Below, one piece after another: positions 1 through 7,033 of a DNA stretch of 11,150 nt (position 1 is its first letter; the number at the start of each line of letters is the position of its first letter). The notes beneath the pieces are model-generated. The model was given only the letters and a program-made list of their open reading frames with translations. It had not been told where the DNA came from and ran no database searches. The stretch lies in the NCBI RefSeq assembly GCF_947254915.1, contig NZ_CAMYEZ010000070.1, positions 1 to 11,150 of the forward strand, written 5' to 3'. The translations under genes and the position numbers were made by a program. The stretch is from an uncultured Porphyromonas sp. GTDB taxonomy: Bacteria > Bacteroidota > Bacteroidia > Bacteroidales > Porphyromonadaceae.

Positions 1-1220
1 TCCTAGAGGAGCTAGACAAGTTTAAGAAAGGCTCCGATCAGATCAACTTCAACGCACGTGCTTTCGTTCGCAAGCTTGATGAGCTGGCTGGCGCTGACTT
101 CTTCGAGCATGGCGCTGACCTAGGAGAGGGGAGAGGTCGCCTCTACGTCTATCTAGGCAATAAACCCCACGAGCGTGTGGCGCATGCCTTTGGCGAAAAC
201 ATCCCTGATCATAAGATCCTGAGCGCTACACTACACATCGCTGAGGCAAACCCCTCCGAGCGCACCATACTCGTGAGCAAGGACATCAACCTACGCATGA
301 AGGCTAAGTCGCTCGGCATACCTGTGGAGGACTATTTCAACGATAAGGTGCCGACTTTTGATCTCTTTGACCAGGCTCAGCCGACCTTCGAGGGGATTGA
401 TGCAGAGCTTATCAACCGTCTCTACGACAATGAGCAGGGCATCTCACTCGACGAGCTGGACTTCGGCAGTAAGATACAGCCCAATGAGTGCTTCGTCCTC
501 AAGAGCGATCAGAGCAGTGTGCTGGTGCGCTACAACCCCTTTGAGGCGATGGTGCGACGAGTCGATAAGTATACCCACATGGGCATCACGCCGAGGAATG
601 CGGAGCAGGCCTTCGCCTTTGACGTACTGATGGATCCCAACGTGCTCCTCGTGGCGCTCTCGGGCAAGGCTGGTACGGGCAAGACGCTCCTAGCTCTAGC
701 TGCAGCTCTCGACCAAGCCGACCACTACGGGCAGATTATGCTGGCGCGGCCTATCGTGGCGCTCGCCAATAAGGACCTAGGCGCTCTGCCTGGTACGGAG
801 CAGGAGAAGGTGAGACCCTATATGCAGCCACTCTTTGACAATCTGAATGTCATCAAGTCTCAGATGAAAGGTGGCAAGCAACAGGCTGAGTTGGAGAAGC
901 TACAGCAGGACAACAAACTGATCATCGAGGCGCTCGCCTATCTACGTGGTCGTAGCTTGGCGGACGCTATCGTAATCGTTGATGAGGCGCAAAACCTAAC
1001 CCCGCACGAGGTCAAGACAATCATTACACGTGCTGGTGAGGGGACGAAGATGATCTTCTGCGGTGACGTGGATCAGATCGACTCGCCTTATCTAGACAGC
1101 CAGAGCAATGGTCTCGCTTACATGATCGATAGGATGCGTGGCGAGACGCTCTTCGCTCATGTTAACCTAATCAAGGGCGAGCGTAGCGAGCTGAGTGAGC
1201 TGGCTTCGCATCTGCTCTAA
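1..1220 (+). CDS. PIN domain-PhoH family ATPase (5' end outside the window)
   Basis: The reading frame is open from base 3 to the TAA at 1218-1220, giving 405 visible residues. The GTG at 177 is not the start, because the upstream codons encode a good PIN-domain segment (ELDKFKKGSDQINFNAR, about residues 4-20). The PIN fold continues to about residue 117, with the signature VSKDINLRMKAKSLGIP. The C-terminal PhoH ATPase domain starts near residue 190. Walker A is GKAGTGKT (663-686), Walker B ends in DEAQN (981-995), and CGDVDQID follows as a further conserved PhoH motif. This is the YlaK-like architecture, usually 430-460 residues, so only some tens of residues are missing. PhoH proteins are NTPases; PIN domains are often RNases, so an RNA-unwinding and cleaving role is plausible but not proven here. 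It is the first visible gene of a cluster with queF, 33 bases downstream. Whether more genes lie upstream cannot be seen. Confidence 0.95.
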   Translation, partial: LEELDKFKKGSDQINFNARAFVRKLDELAGADFFEHGADLGEGRGRLYVYLGNKPHERVAHAFGENIPDHKILSATLHIAEANPSERTILVSKDINLRMKAKSLGIPVEDYFNDKVPTFDLFDQAQPTFEGIDAELINRLYDNEQGISLDELDFGSKIQPNECFVLKSDQSSVLVRYNPFEAMVRRVDKYTHMGITPRNAEQAFAFDVLMDPNVLLVALSGKAGTGKTLLALAAALDQADHYGQIMLARPIVALANKDLGALPGTEQEKVRPYMQPLFDNLNVIKSQMKGGKQQAELEKLQQDNKLIIEALAYLRGRSLADAIVIVDEAQNLTPHEVKTIITRAGEGTKMIFCGDVDQIDSPYLDSQSNGLAYMIDRMRGETLFAHVNLIKGERSELSELASHLL

Positions 1221-1253
1221 TTCTAATATTGTAGATACCCCCAAACCTCTAAT

Positions 1254-1745
1254 ATGAAAGAAACCACATCTCCCTCCACGGCTCGTGATGGAGCCGTCGA
1301 GGGGCTCTCCCTACTAGGCAATAAGCGCACAGTCTACGCACAGGACTATGATCCGAGTGTGCTGGAGGCTTTTGAGAATAGGCATCAAGACCGAGACTAT
1401 CACGTACGCTTCGAGTGCCCAGAGTTTACAGCGCTCTGCCCGATCACGGGGCAGCCTGACTTCGCTACTATATATATAGAGTACGTCCCTGACGTGCGTA
1501 TGGTCGAGAGCAAGAGCCTCAAGCTCTATCTCTTTAGCTTCCGCTCGCATGGCGCCTTCCATGAGGATTGTGTCAACATCATCATGGACGACTTGATCCG
1601 TCTGATGGATCCGAAGTATATCGAGGTGACGGGCGACTTCTCTCCTCGCGGGGGCATTAGCATTGTGCCCTTTTGCAATTACGGTCGCCCTGGCACTCCA
1701 TATGAGGCGTATGCGCGTGAGCGTATGCTCGCCTTCCACCACTAG
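1254..1745 (+). CDS. queF: NADPH-dependent preQ0 reductase QueF (7-cyano-7-deazaguanine reductase)
   Basis: This 163-residue protein is a short, single-domain (unimodular) QueF of the Bacillus subtilis type. It reduces the nitrile of preQ0 to the aminomethyl group of preQ1 using NADPH, a late step before insertion of the queuosine precursor into tRNA. The nucleophilic Cys62 sits in FTALCPITGQPDF, with the partner Asp69 in the same stretch. The QueF signature ESKSLKLYLFSFR (residues 85-97) and the following FHED (His103, Glu104), which bind substrate, are intact. The ATG at 1254 gives a usual N-terminus. No Shine-Dalgarno sequence precedes it, as is common in Bacteroidetes. It lies 33 bases after the PhoH gene and 12 bases before the lipid-kinase gene, probably on one transcript. 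No other preQ0 or queuosine gene is visible here. Confidence 0.96.
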   Translation: MKETTSPSTARDGAVEGLSLLGNKRTVYAQDYDPSVLEAFENRHQDRDYHVRFECPEFTALCPITGQPDFATIYIEYVPDVRMVESKSLKLYLFSFRSHGAFHEDCVNIIMDDLIRLMDPKYIEVTGDFSPRGGISIVPFCNYGRPGTPYEAYARERMLAFHH

Positions 1746-1757
1746 ATCGACTGCGGT

Positions 1758-2654
1758 ATGAAAGGGGCTAAGCGAAAGTACCTGACCATCATCAATCCGC
1801 ACTCTGGTACAAGCCGAAAGACGAGTATCCCAGAGCTAGCTTACAACATCCTCTCTGAGAATGGTAGCGAGCTATACTTCGTCTACACCAACGAGCAGGG
1901 ACACGTGGCGCAGATCATAGACGATATGGCGACCCAGGGCTTTGATGTGGTGATCGGTGTCGGTGGTGATGGCACGATCAATGAGGTAGCCGATGCGGTA
2001 CGCCCTACGGATATGACGATGGGCATCATCCCGATGGGCTCGGGCAATGGATTGGCGCGCTCTCTAGACATACCGATGGATCCTGAGGGTGCGCTGGAGG
2101 TCATTCGCAAGGGGTATGTCAAGCGGATCGACTGCTGTGAGGCAAACGGGGTCCCATTCTTCGTTACCTTTGGCGTAGGTTTTGATGCGCAGGTGACGGC
2201 TAGCTACGATCAGAAGAGCTTTCGTGGTCCGCTCTCGTATATCATCTCGACGGTCGATCAGTTTATCAAGCACAAGTCCTCGCTCTATCGCCTCCATCTC
2301 AATGGCGAGGTGATCGAGCAAAAAGCCTTTCTCGTGACCTGCGCTAATGCGGATCAGTATGGCAACAACGCTATCATAGCTCCCGAGGCGGAGCTGGACG
2401 ACGGTCTCTTTGATGTGGTGGTCATCCGCAACATGTCCTTACTGAAGGCTCCGCAGGTGGCGATCAACCTCTTTACTAAGAACATCAACGAGAGCGCCTC
2501 CATCGACATCTACCGCACCGACCATCTCGTCATAGAGCGTGAGGAGGCGGGCTATGCGCAGGTGGACGGCGAGCTCCTCGAGCTAGGTCGTCGCATTGAG
2601 ATTACGATCCAAAAGCAACAGCTCCCTATCTTGGTGCCACTACCAAGAAGTTAG
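1758..2654 (+). CDS. Diacylglycerol kinase family protein (YegS/DgkB/LCB5-type lipid kinase)
   Basis: The 298-residue protein has the full diacylglycerol-kinase catalytic fold. INPHSG (residues 12-17) is the first nucleotide-binding motif, GVGGDGTINEV (67-77) the ATP loop, and MGSGNGLAR (93-101) the next conserved block. PEAELDDGLFDV (209-220) supplies the Asp residues of the metal network, and VDGE (269-272) carries the expected catalytic Asp270. Length and motif order match active bacterial DgkB/YegS proteins. It should be a cytosolic or membrane-peripheral enzyme that phosphorylates a lipid hydroxyl with ATP. Diacylglycerol is the usual substrate of the family. Many Bacteroidales make sphingolipids, so a long-chain base is an alternative that the sequence cannot settle. 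It starts 12 bases after queF and ends 23 bases from the convergent pepT. Confidence 0.92.
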   Translation: MKGAKRKYLTIINPHSGTSRKTSIPELAYNILSENGSELYFVYTNEQGHVAQIIDDMATQGFDVVIGVGGDGTINEVADAVRPTDMTMGIIPMGSGNGLARSLDIPMDPEGALEVIRKGYVKRIDCCEANGVPFFVTFGVGFDAQVTASYDQKSFRGPLSYIISTVDQFIKHKSSLYRLHLNGEVIEQKAFLVTCANADQYGNNAIIAPEAELDDGLFDVVVIRNMSLLKAPQVAINLFTKNINESASIDIYRTDHLVIEREEAGYAQVDGELLELGRRIEITIQKQQLPILVPLPRS

Positions 2655-2677
2655 AATAAGAGCTAGCTCTATCAAGG

Positions 2678-3892
2678 CTAGATATACATTCTGATGAGTC
2701 GCACTAGGATGGAGAGGCAGCGCTCCATAGCATCGAGCGAGCAGTACTCATGGATGGAGTGGAAGTTGCCCCCACTGGTGAAGATGTTAGGGCAGGGGAT
2801 GCCTCGCTCCGAGAGGACCGCTCCATCGGTGCCACCACGTATCGGCTGGATGATAGGCTTGACACCGACCGCCTCGTAGGCTGCCACCGCATGCTCTATG
2901 ACCTCAGGGTGCGGAGCGATATAGTCGTACATGTTGCGGTACTGGTAGGAGACTTCGATCGCTAGCTGTGCGGTGTGTGGCTCTTCGTTGATCTGCTGAG
3001 CCACCTCTCGGATACGTGCTATGCGCTCCTCTAGGAGCTGGCGGTCGTGGTCGCGGATGATGTACTCAGCGGTTGCGGACGAGACATCTCCCGCCATGTG
3101 GCATAAGTGCAGGAAGCCCTCTCGTCCCTGGGTTACCTCGGGTCGCTCGTGCGTGTAACCTAGTCTGTAGTCGAGCTTGATGAGCGACTGGAGTGCGTGG
3201 CGCATCGTGTGGTAGGCATTGCCTGGGTGGACGTTGTGTCCTGTGGCGGTGATGCGTGCAGAGGCTGCGTGAAAGCATTCGTACTCAAACTCGCCCTCAA
3301 GTCCTCCGTCGATGGTGTAAGCGTAGGTCGCCTGAAGCTGGCTCTCGTCAAAGGACTCTAGACCTCGTCCCACTTCTTCGTCTGTCGTGAAGGCAAGTGC
3401 GATAGGTCCGTGCGCTAACTCGGGCTTGCTCTGCAGCTCCGCAGCGAGGGTCATCAAGATGGCGACGCCCGCCTTGTCGTCGGCTCCGAGGAGTGTCGTC
3501 CCGTCGCTCGTGATGAGCGTATGCCCCACATAGCGTAGCAGGTCGGGGTAGTCGCTGGGACTGAGTATGCTCCCCTTGAGCTGGATTGGCTTGCCATCGT
3601 AGTTAGGGTGGAGGCAGGGAGAGACCTTTTCTCCAGGAGCTTCGGGAGAGGTGTCTACATGAGCGAGGAGCGCGATGCGGGGAACCTCTTCGTAACCGGC
3701 CGTGGCGGGTATTTGTGCTATCACATAGCCCGCATCATAGCAGGTAGCTGGTATCTGTAGCGCCTCTAGCTCCGAGTGAAGCAGACGGAGCAAGTCCCAC
3801 TGACAGGAGGTCGAGGGCTTCGTCGGACTATTCGGATCGGAGGTGGTGTGGATCTTTACGTAGCGGAGGAATCGCTCTAGGAGTTGACTCAT
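2678..3892 (-). CDS. pepT: Peptidase T (tripeptidase, M20 metallopeptidase)
   Basis: The 404-residue protein has the normal PepT length and all the metal and catalytic residues of the M20 tripeptidases. These are His78 and Asp80 in LAHVDTSPEAPG, Asp138 in GADDKAGVA, the Glu172/Glu173 pair in TTDEEVGRG, Asp195 in TIDGGLEGE, His222 in HNVHPG and His378 in SGGNFHSIHEY. The RGGTDGAVLSERGIP segment (352-366) is the family's substrate-site region. PepT is a cytosolic di-zinc aminotripeptidase that releases the N-terminal residue of tripeptides, which suits an asaccharolytic, peptide-using bacterium. It is the last gene of the minus-strand cluster, 15 bases after the HAD-hotdog gene. No Shine-Dalgarno sequence is seen before the ATG. 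The gene ends 23 bases from the convergent lipid-kinase gene. Confidence 0.97.
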   Translation of the reverse strand: MSQLLERFLRYVKIHTTSDPNSPTKPSTSCQWDLLRLLHSELEALQIPATCYDAGYVIAQIPATAGYEEVPRIALLAHVDTSPEAPGEKVSPCLHPNYDGKPIQLKGSILSPSDYPDLLRYVGHTLITSDGTTLLGADDKAGVAILMTLAAELQSKPELAHGPIALAFTTDEEVGRGLESFDESQLQATYAYTIDGGLEGEFEYECFHAASARITATGHNVHPGNAYHTMRHALQSLIKLDYRLGYTHERPEVTQGREGFLHLCHMAGDVSSATAEYIIRDHDRQLLEERIARIREVAQQINEEPHTAQLAIEVSYQYRNMYDYIAPHPEVIEHAVAAYEAVGVKPIIQPIRGGTDGAVLSERGIPCPNIFTSGGNFHSIHEYCSLDAMERCLSILVRLIRMYI

Positions 3893-3907
3893 AGTGTGTG
3901 CAAAGGC

Positions 3908-5170
3908 TTAGCGCTGCTTGAGGATACTATTGATGACGCGGCAGGTGGAGATGAGCTTACCGCTCTGGGTGGAGTAGATATCCACGTTCCAGACGTGGGT
4001 GCTGCGCCCCTTGTGAAGTATCGTGGCGACGCCGCGCACGGTGTCTCCGACGACTGTCGAGGAGACGTGGTAGCCACTCACCTGCATGCCGACTTGTATC
4101 TCGCCTTCGTTGGCTATAGCCACTGAACCTAGCCCTGCGAGGGTCTCGGCAAAGGCTAGCGAGGCACCTCCGTGCAGGATGCCCATCGGCTGTCTCGTGC
4201 GACTGTCCACGGGCATCGTGCCCGTGACATAGCCCTGCGCTATCTCTGTGCAGCGCATGCCGAGCGCTCCCATGAGCGTGTTGGGCATGATAGCGTTGGC
4301 ATCTTCTGGGTCAAAGGGAACCCCATCGTAGCGCAGCTTGATCTGCTTGGTAATCATGTGGGCTAAGCCCGCTGCGTCGCAAGAGGTGGTGATATAGTCA
4401 GCGCAACTCTTGAGCGGCTCGGGAGCGTTTGCCATAGCTACGCCTAGTCCAGCGCGCTGTACCATGGCGACATCCTCTAGAGTGGTGCCGACGGCGATGA
4501 TGTTTTGCTGATTGAGGTCTAGTCGGTCTAGGATAAAGTCCAGCGCTCCCCGCAGGCTGACGCCAGAAGCTACGATTGAGAGCTCATTCATCGGCTCATC
4601 GTAGAGGGTGGCGGTCAAGGCTTGCTCAGCTTTGAGCCGTTCGCTCAGTTTCTCCAGTCGATCCTGTCTGGCTAAGATAAGCGCTCTAAAGATTGGTTCG
4701 GAGGGAGCTTGGAAGGGTTCGTCGGCTTCGGCCAATTCTAAGATCGGCATGCCCCAAAGCTTGGCGAGCTGTAGGACACGTGGCTGATGGGTCTTCGTAG
4801 TGTAGAGGGCTTTCTCGCCAATGAGTGCTAGCGTGTAGTCGCTATTCACCAGCTCGTAGAGATGGGTGAGCTCGGCGGGACGGAGTGGGCGAGAGGCCAG
4901 CTCACGACCCGTGCGACAGTTGTGAACGCGTGCGCCTAGATGGGAGATGATGTAGCCACTATTGCGCGGTAGTTGCAGCAGCTCGGAGAACTTCAGGAGA
5001 CTAGTCATAGGCGCTTCGCTGGCGATCGCCACACGTAGAGCGTACTCCTCCTGCACCTCTAGGAGGGCTTCGCGGTCCTCTAGCGCTATCTGCCCATTGC
5101 TCCCGAGCAGACAGTCACGGTCTTTGATGGCGAGGAACTTATAGCCACCACTCTTTACTTGATCTGTCAT
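3908..5170 (-). CDS. Fusion of a degenerate Cof-type HAD domain and a hotdog acyl-CoA thioesterase
   Basis: The protein has 420 residues in two parts. Residues 1-275 follow a Cof/HAD-IIB phosphatase from end to end, but the catalytic motifs are altered. Motif I reads AIKDRDCLL where the family has ALDLDGTLL, so the nucleophile Asp is Lys16 and the acid/base Asp is Arg18. Motif II has Ser51 for Thr. The Lys of GVSKG is Leu206. Motif IV is GTTLED instead of GDxxND. Residues 285-420 form a hotdog thioesterase like EntH, YdiI or MenI with an intact active site: Gln327, His333-Gly-Gly and Glu342 in QPMGILHGGASLAFAETL, at the same spacing as in YdiI. The likely activity is therefore hydrolysis of an acyl- or aroyl-CoA, possibly 1,4-dihydroxy-2-naphthoyl-CoA in menaquinone synthesis (inference). 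The HAD part is probably a pseudoenzyme with a structural or sensing role. The gene starts 11 bases after the barrel gene and is followed by pepT. Confidence 0.88.
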   Translation of the reverse strand: MTDQVKSGGYKFLAIKDRDCLLGSNGQIALEDREALLEVQEEYALRVAIASEAPMTSLLKFSELLQLPRNSGYIISHLGARVHNCRTGRELASRPLRPAELTHLYELVNSDYTLALIGEKALYTTKTHQPRVLQLAKLWGMPILELAEADEPFQAPSEPIFRALILARQDRLEKLSERLKAEQALTATLYDEPMNELSIVASGVSLRGALDFILDRLDLNQQNIIAVGTTLEDVAMVQRAGLGVAMANAPEPLKSCADYITTSCDAAGLAHMITKQIKLRYDGVPFDPEDANAIMPNTLMGALGMRCTEIAQGYVTGTMPVDSRTRQPMGILHGGASLAFAETLAGLGSVAIANEGEIQVGMQVSGYHVSSTVVGDTVRGVATILHKGRSTHVWNVDIYSTQSGKLISTCRVINSILKQR

Positions 5171-5174
5171 AGGA

Positions 5175-5180
5175 CTCCTT
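5175..5180 (-). promoter_or_regulatory. Strong Shine-Dalgarno site (AAGGAG) of the HAD-hotdog gene
   Basis: On the minus strand AAGGAG lies 4 bases before the ATG at 5170 and immediately after the TAA of the upstream barrel gene. The other starts in the cluster that I checked have no such site. It supports the chosen start and suggests re-initiation or coupling after the barrel gene stops. Confidence 0.7.
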
Positions 5181-5181
5181 A

Positions 5182-6990
5182 TTATAATGCGGACCAGTTA
5201 AACTGTACGCCGATGCGCCCGCTGTAGGGCTGCGTCATGTTGTAAGCACCTAGTCCATAGTACTGACTGTCGAAAGTGGCAAAAAGCGTCCACATATCCG
5301 TCAAGCGATACTGCGCCGTCACCTCAGCGGTAAACCTTGTGAGCGAAGCCCACGCTGCGCCCACTAGAAGCCCAGTCTTGGGAGCCTGAGCGGGGTGAAG
5401 GATCTTGGGCGAGAGACAGGTGTCGTAGTAAACCACCCCACGAAGGTCTAGGCGACGTGTAGGACGGACAGCCAACTTTGCATAGCTCTGGAAGTAAGGC
5501 TTGGGGACGCGGACGGAGAAGTTCGCCTGACGGTTGAACTGCGCTCCGAGGCTCAGCTCACAAACCTTTGCGATGACCGTAGAGAGGTCTAGACCTGCGT
5601 AGAAGATGTCAAGCTTCGTGTAATCATTGCGCTGCGACTGTAGCCATGAGCAGTAAAGCTCTTCGCCAGTGTAGTAGGGTAGGAGATTGAAGCCGTAAGT
5701 GCGGCCATAGTGATCGTACCCGCCGTACAGCTCGTAGGTGCCAGAGCCGAGCTGGAGCTTGATGCCTGTGCGGGAGCCGAGCTGCTGACGCTCTGGTCTA
5801 GGCAATACGTTGAGCATGACACCTGGTATGCGAGCTAGGTAGTCAAATGGGTTGACATCTTGTATTCCGCCCGAAGCCCGCAGGTACCACTCCCAGCGCC
5901 TCTGATCAGAGAGCGACAGACGAACCTCTGGGTAGACCAGCACCTCTTGGTTGGCAAAGTCCACGCCGACACCGCCTGAGAAGTCTAGGTCGGCAAAGTT
6001 AACGAACCCACGATAGCGAAACTGCGGGTGTGCCCCTAGGAGGAAGAGCTGTGACGGCTGGCTCGTGCGGATACGCATATCGGCGCTCAGTCCGAGAGAC
6101 CAGTCTTCAGAGAGCTGCACAGCGGTAGCTCCATCAGCGTCAATCGTATGTAGATATTCGCTAGCTAGGAGGTCGCCTGGGGCTGGGCTAGGTAGTGAAT
6201 GGTATAGGAAGGCGTAGCGTGCGCCTAGGTCGAAGGACCAGTTATGCGCCTGGAGGTTCTCTATGCGACCCGTCATACTGTACTCGCGTAGCTTGTCTTG
6301 CCAGCGGGTGCGGTCTAGTAGGGGAAGCGCAGTTATCTGCATCCGCTGTTGCGTAGGGGTGTGCGCAAAGATGTGACTACGGATGCCTCCCTGTAGCTTG
6401 ACGGTGCTCTCCTTCCAGTGATAGCTGTAGCCTAGGACTCCCTCGGTAGCGTGGCGGTACATCTCCGTCTGTCGGGGAACTTCCTCAAGGTAGTGATAGT
6501 CCGCATCGGACTGGTCCATAGGTCCATGCACAGAGCGGTTAGGTCCGTTCTTGCTGAGCGTGAAAAGCTCTGAGCGATGCGTCAGATCGAGAGAAAGGAC
6601 ATTGTGCTTGCTCCCAAAGTGCCACTGCCCCGCCAGATCCCCACCGAAAGTCGGTGCAAAGCCTCCGAAGAGCCGAGCCATGATCCCATTGTAAGGCTGA
6701 GGCACCTCACTGGCAAAGCTAGACAGCTGAGGCGTCGGCGCTGGCGAGAGGGTCGGTGTGAAGTCTCTCGTGGAGCGAGGTGTGGCTGGGTTGTAGCGCT
6801 CTATCTGAGGCTTGGTCAGAGGTATCAGCGTAAAGATAGGATTGGTGTCATCTATCTGTCTCACCTTGTCGCTCACCACGGTGACCTCACGGCTGATCGT
6901 GTCACGCTTGGCTGGAGAGGTGGGCTGTTGAGCTAAAGCTGGGAGCAGGCTGCTGAGCAGTACTGGGAGAAGTATGTATAGTCGTTTCAT
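5182..6990 (-). CDS. Outer-membrane beta-barrel protein (TonB-dependent-receptor-like, no clear plug)
   Basis: This 602-residue protein has a signal peptide (MKRLYILLPVLLSSLLPALA) with predicted cleavage before QQPT. A Pro/Thr-rich segment (about residues 21-100) follows and includes REVTVV (34-39), which could be a TonB-box-like or partner-binding motif. From about residue 105 to the end the sequence alternates polar and aromatic/hydrophobic residues in short strands separated by Gly/Asn/Asp turns, with many Tyr and Trp. It ends in RIGVQFNWSAL. This is what an outer-membrane barrel looks like. I see no sequence typical of a TonB plug domain, and the protein is shorter than ordinary SusC or siderophore receptors. 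It lies between a periplasmic TPR protein gene (43 bases upstream) and the HAD-hotdog gene (11 bases downstream), so it probably works with the TPR protein. Its cargo or function is unknown. Confidence 0.8.
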   Translation of the reverse strand: MKRLYILLPVLLSSLLPALAQQPTSPAKRDTISREVTVVSDKVRQIDDTNPIFTLIPLTKPQIERYNPATPRSTRDFTPTLSPAPTPQLSSFASEVPQPYNGIMARLFGGFAPTFGGDLAGQWHFGSKHNVLSLDLTHRSELFTLSKNGPNRSVHGPMDQSDADYHYLEEVPRQTEMYRHATEGVLGYSYHWKESTVKLQGGIRSHIFAHTPTQQRMQITALPLLDRTRWQDKLREYSMTGRIENLQAHNWSFDLGARYAFLYHSLPSPAPGDLLASEYLHTIDADGATAVQLSEDWSLGLSADMRIRTSQPSQLFLLGAHPQFRYRGFVNFADLDFSGGVGVDFANQEVLVYPEVRLSLSDQRRWEWYLRASGGIQDVNPFDYLARIPGVMLNVLPRPERQQLGSRTGIKLQLGSGTYELYGGYDHYGRTYGFNLLPYYTGEELYCSWLQSQRNDYTKLDIFYAGLDLSTVIAKVCELSLGAQFNRQANFSVRVPKPYFQSYAKLAVRPTRRLDLRGVVYYDTCLSPKILHPAQAPKTGLLVGAAWASLTRFTAEVTAQYRLTDMWTLFATFDSQYYGLGAYNMTQPYSGRIGVQFNWSAL

Positions 6991-7033
6991 CGATGATAGG
7001 CTTAATCGTGAGAAATGGAAGGCGAGAGGCGCA

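Noticed and set aside
177..1220. GTG at 177 as the start of the PhoH-family gene
   Set aside because: The frame is open to the window edge and the upstream codons encode a typical PIN-domain segment, so the gene starts before the window.
1314..1802. 162-codon minus-strand ORF opposite queF
   Set aside because: It lies over a gene with intact catalytic motifs and its translation resembles no protein I know. It is an antisense shadow.
2659..2670. 12-bp palindrome AGAGCTAGCTCT in the convergent gap, as a bidirectional terminator
   Set aside because: It has no loop and no T-tract on either side. It is a short palindrome only.
6577..6936. 119-codon plus-strand ORF opposite the barrel gene
   Set aside because: It is an antisense frame over a clear barrel-protein N-terminus, with an Arg-rich translation and no promoter.
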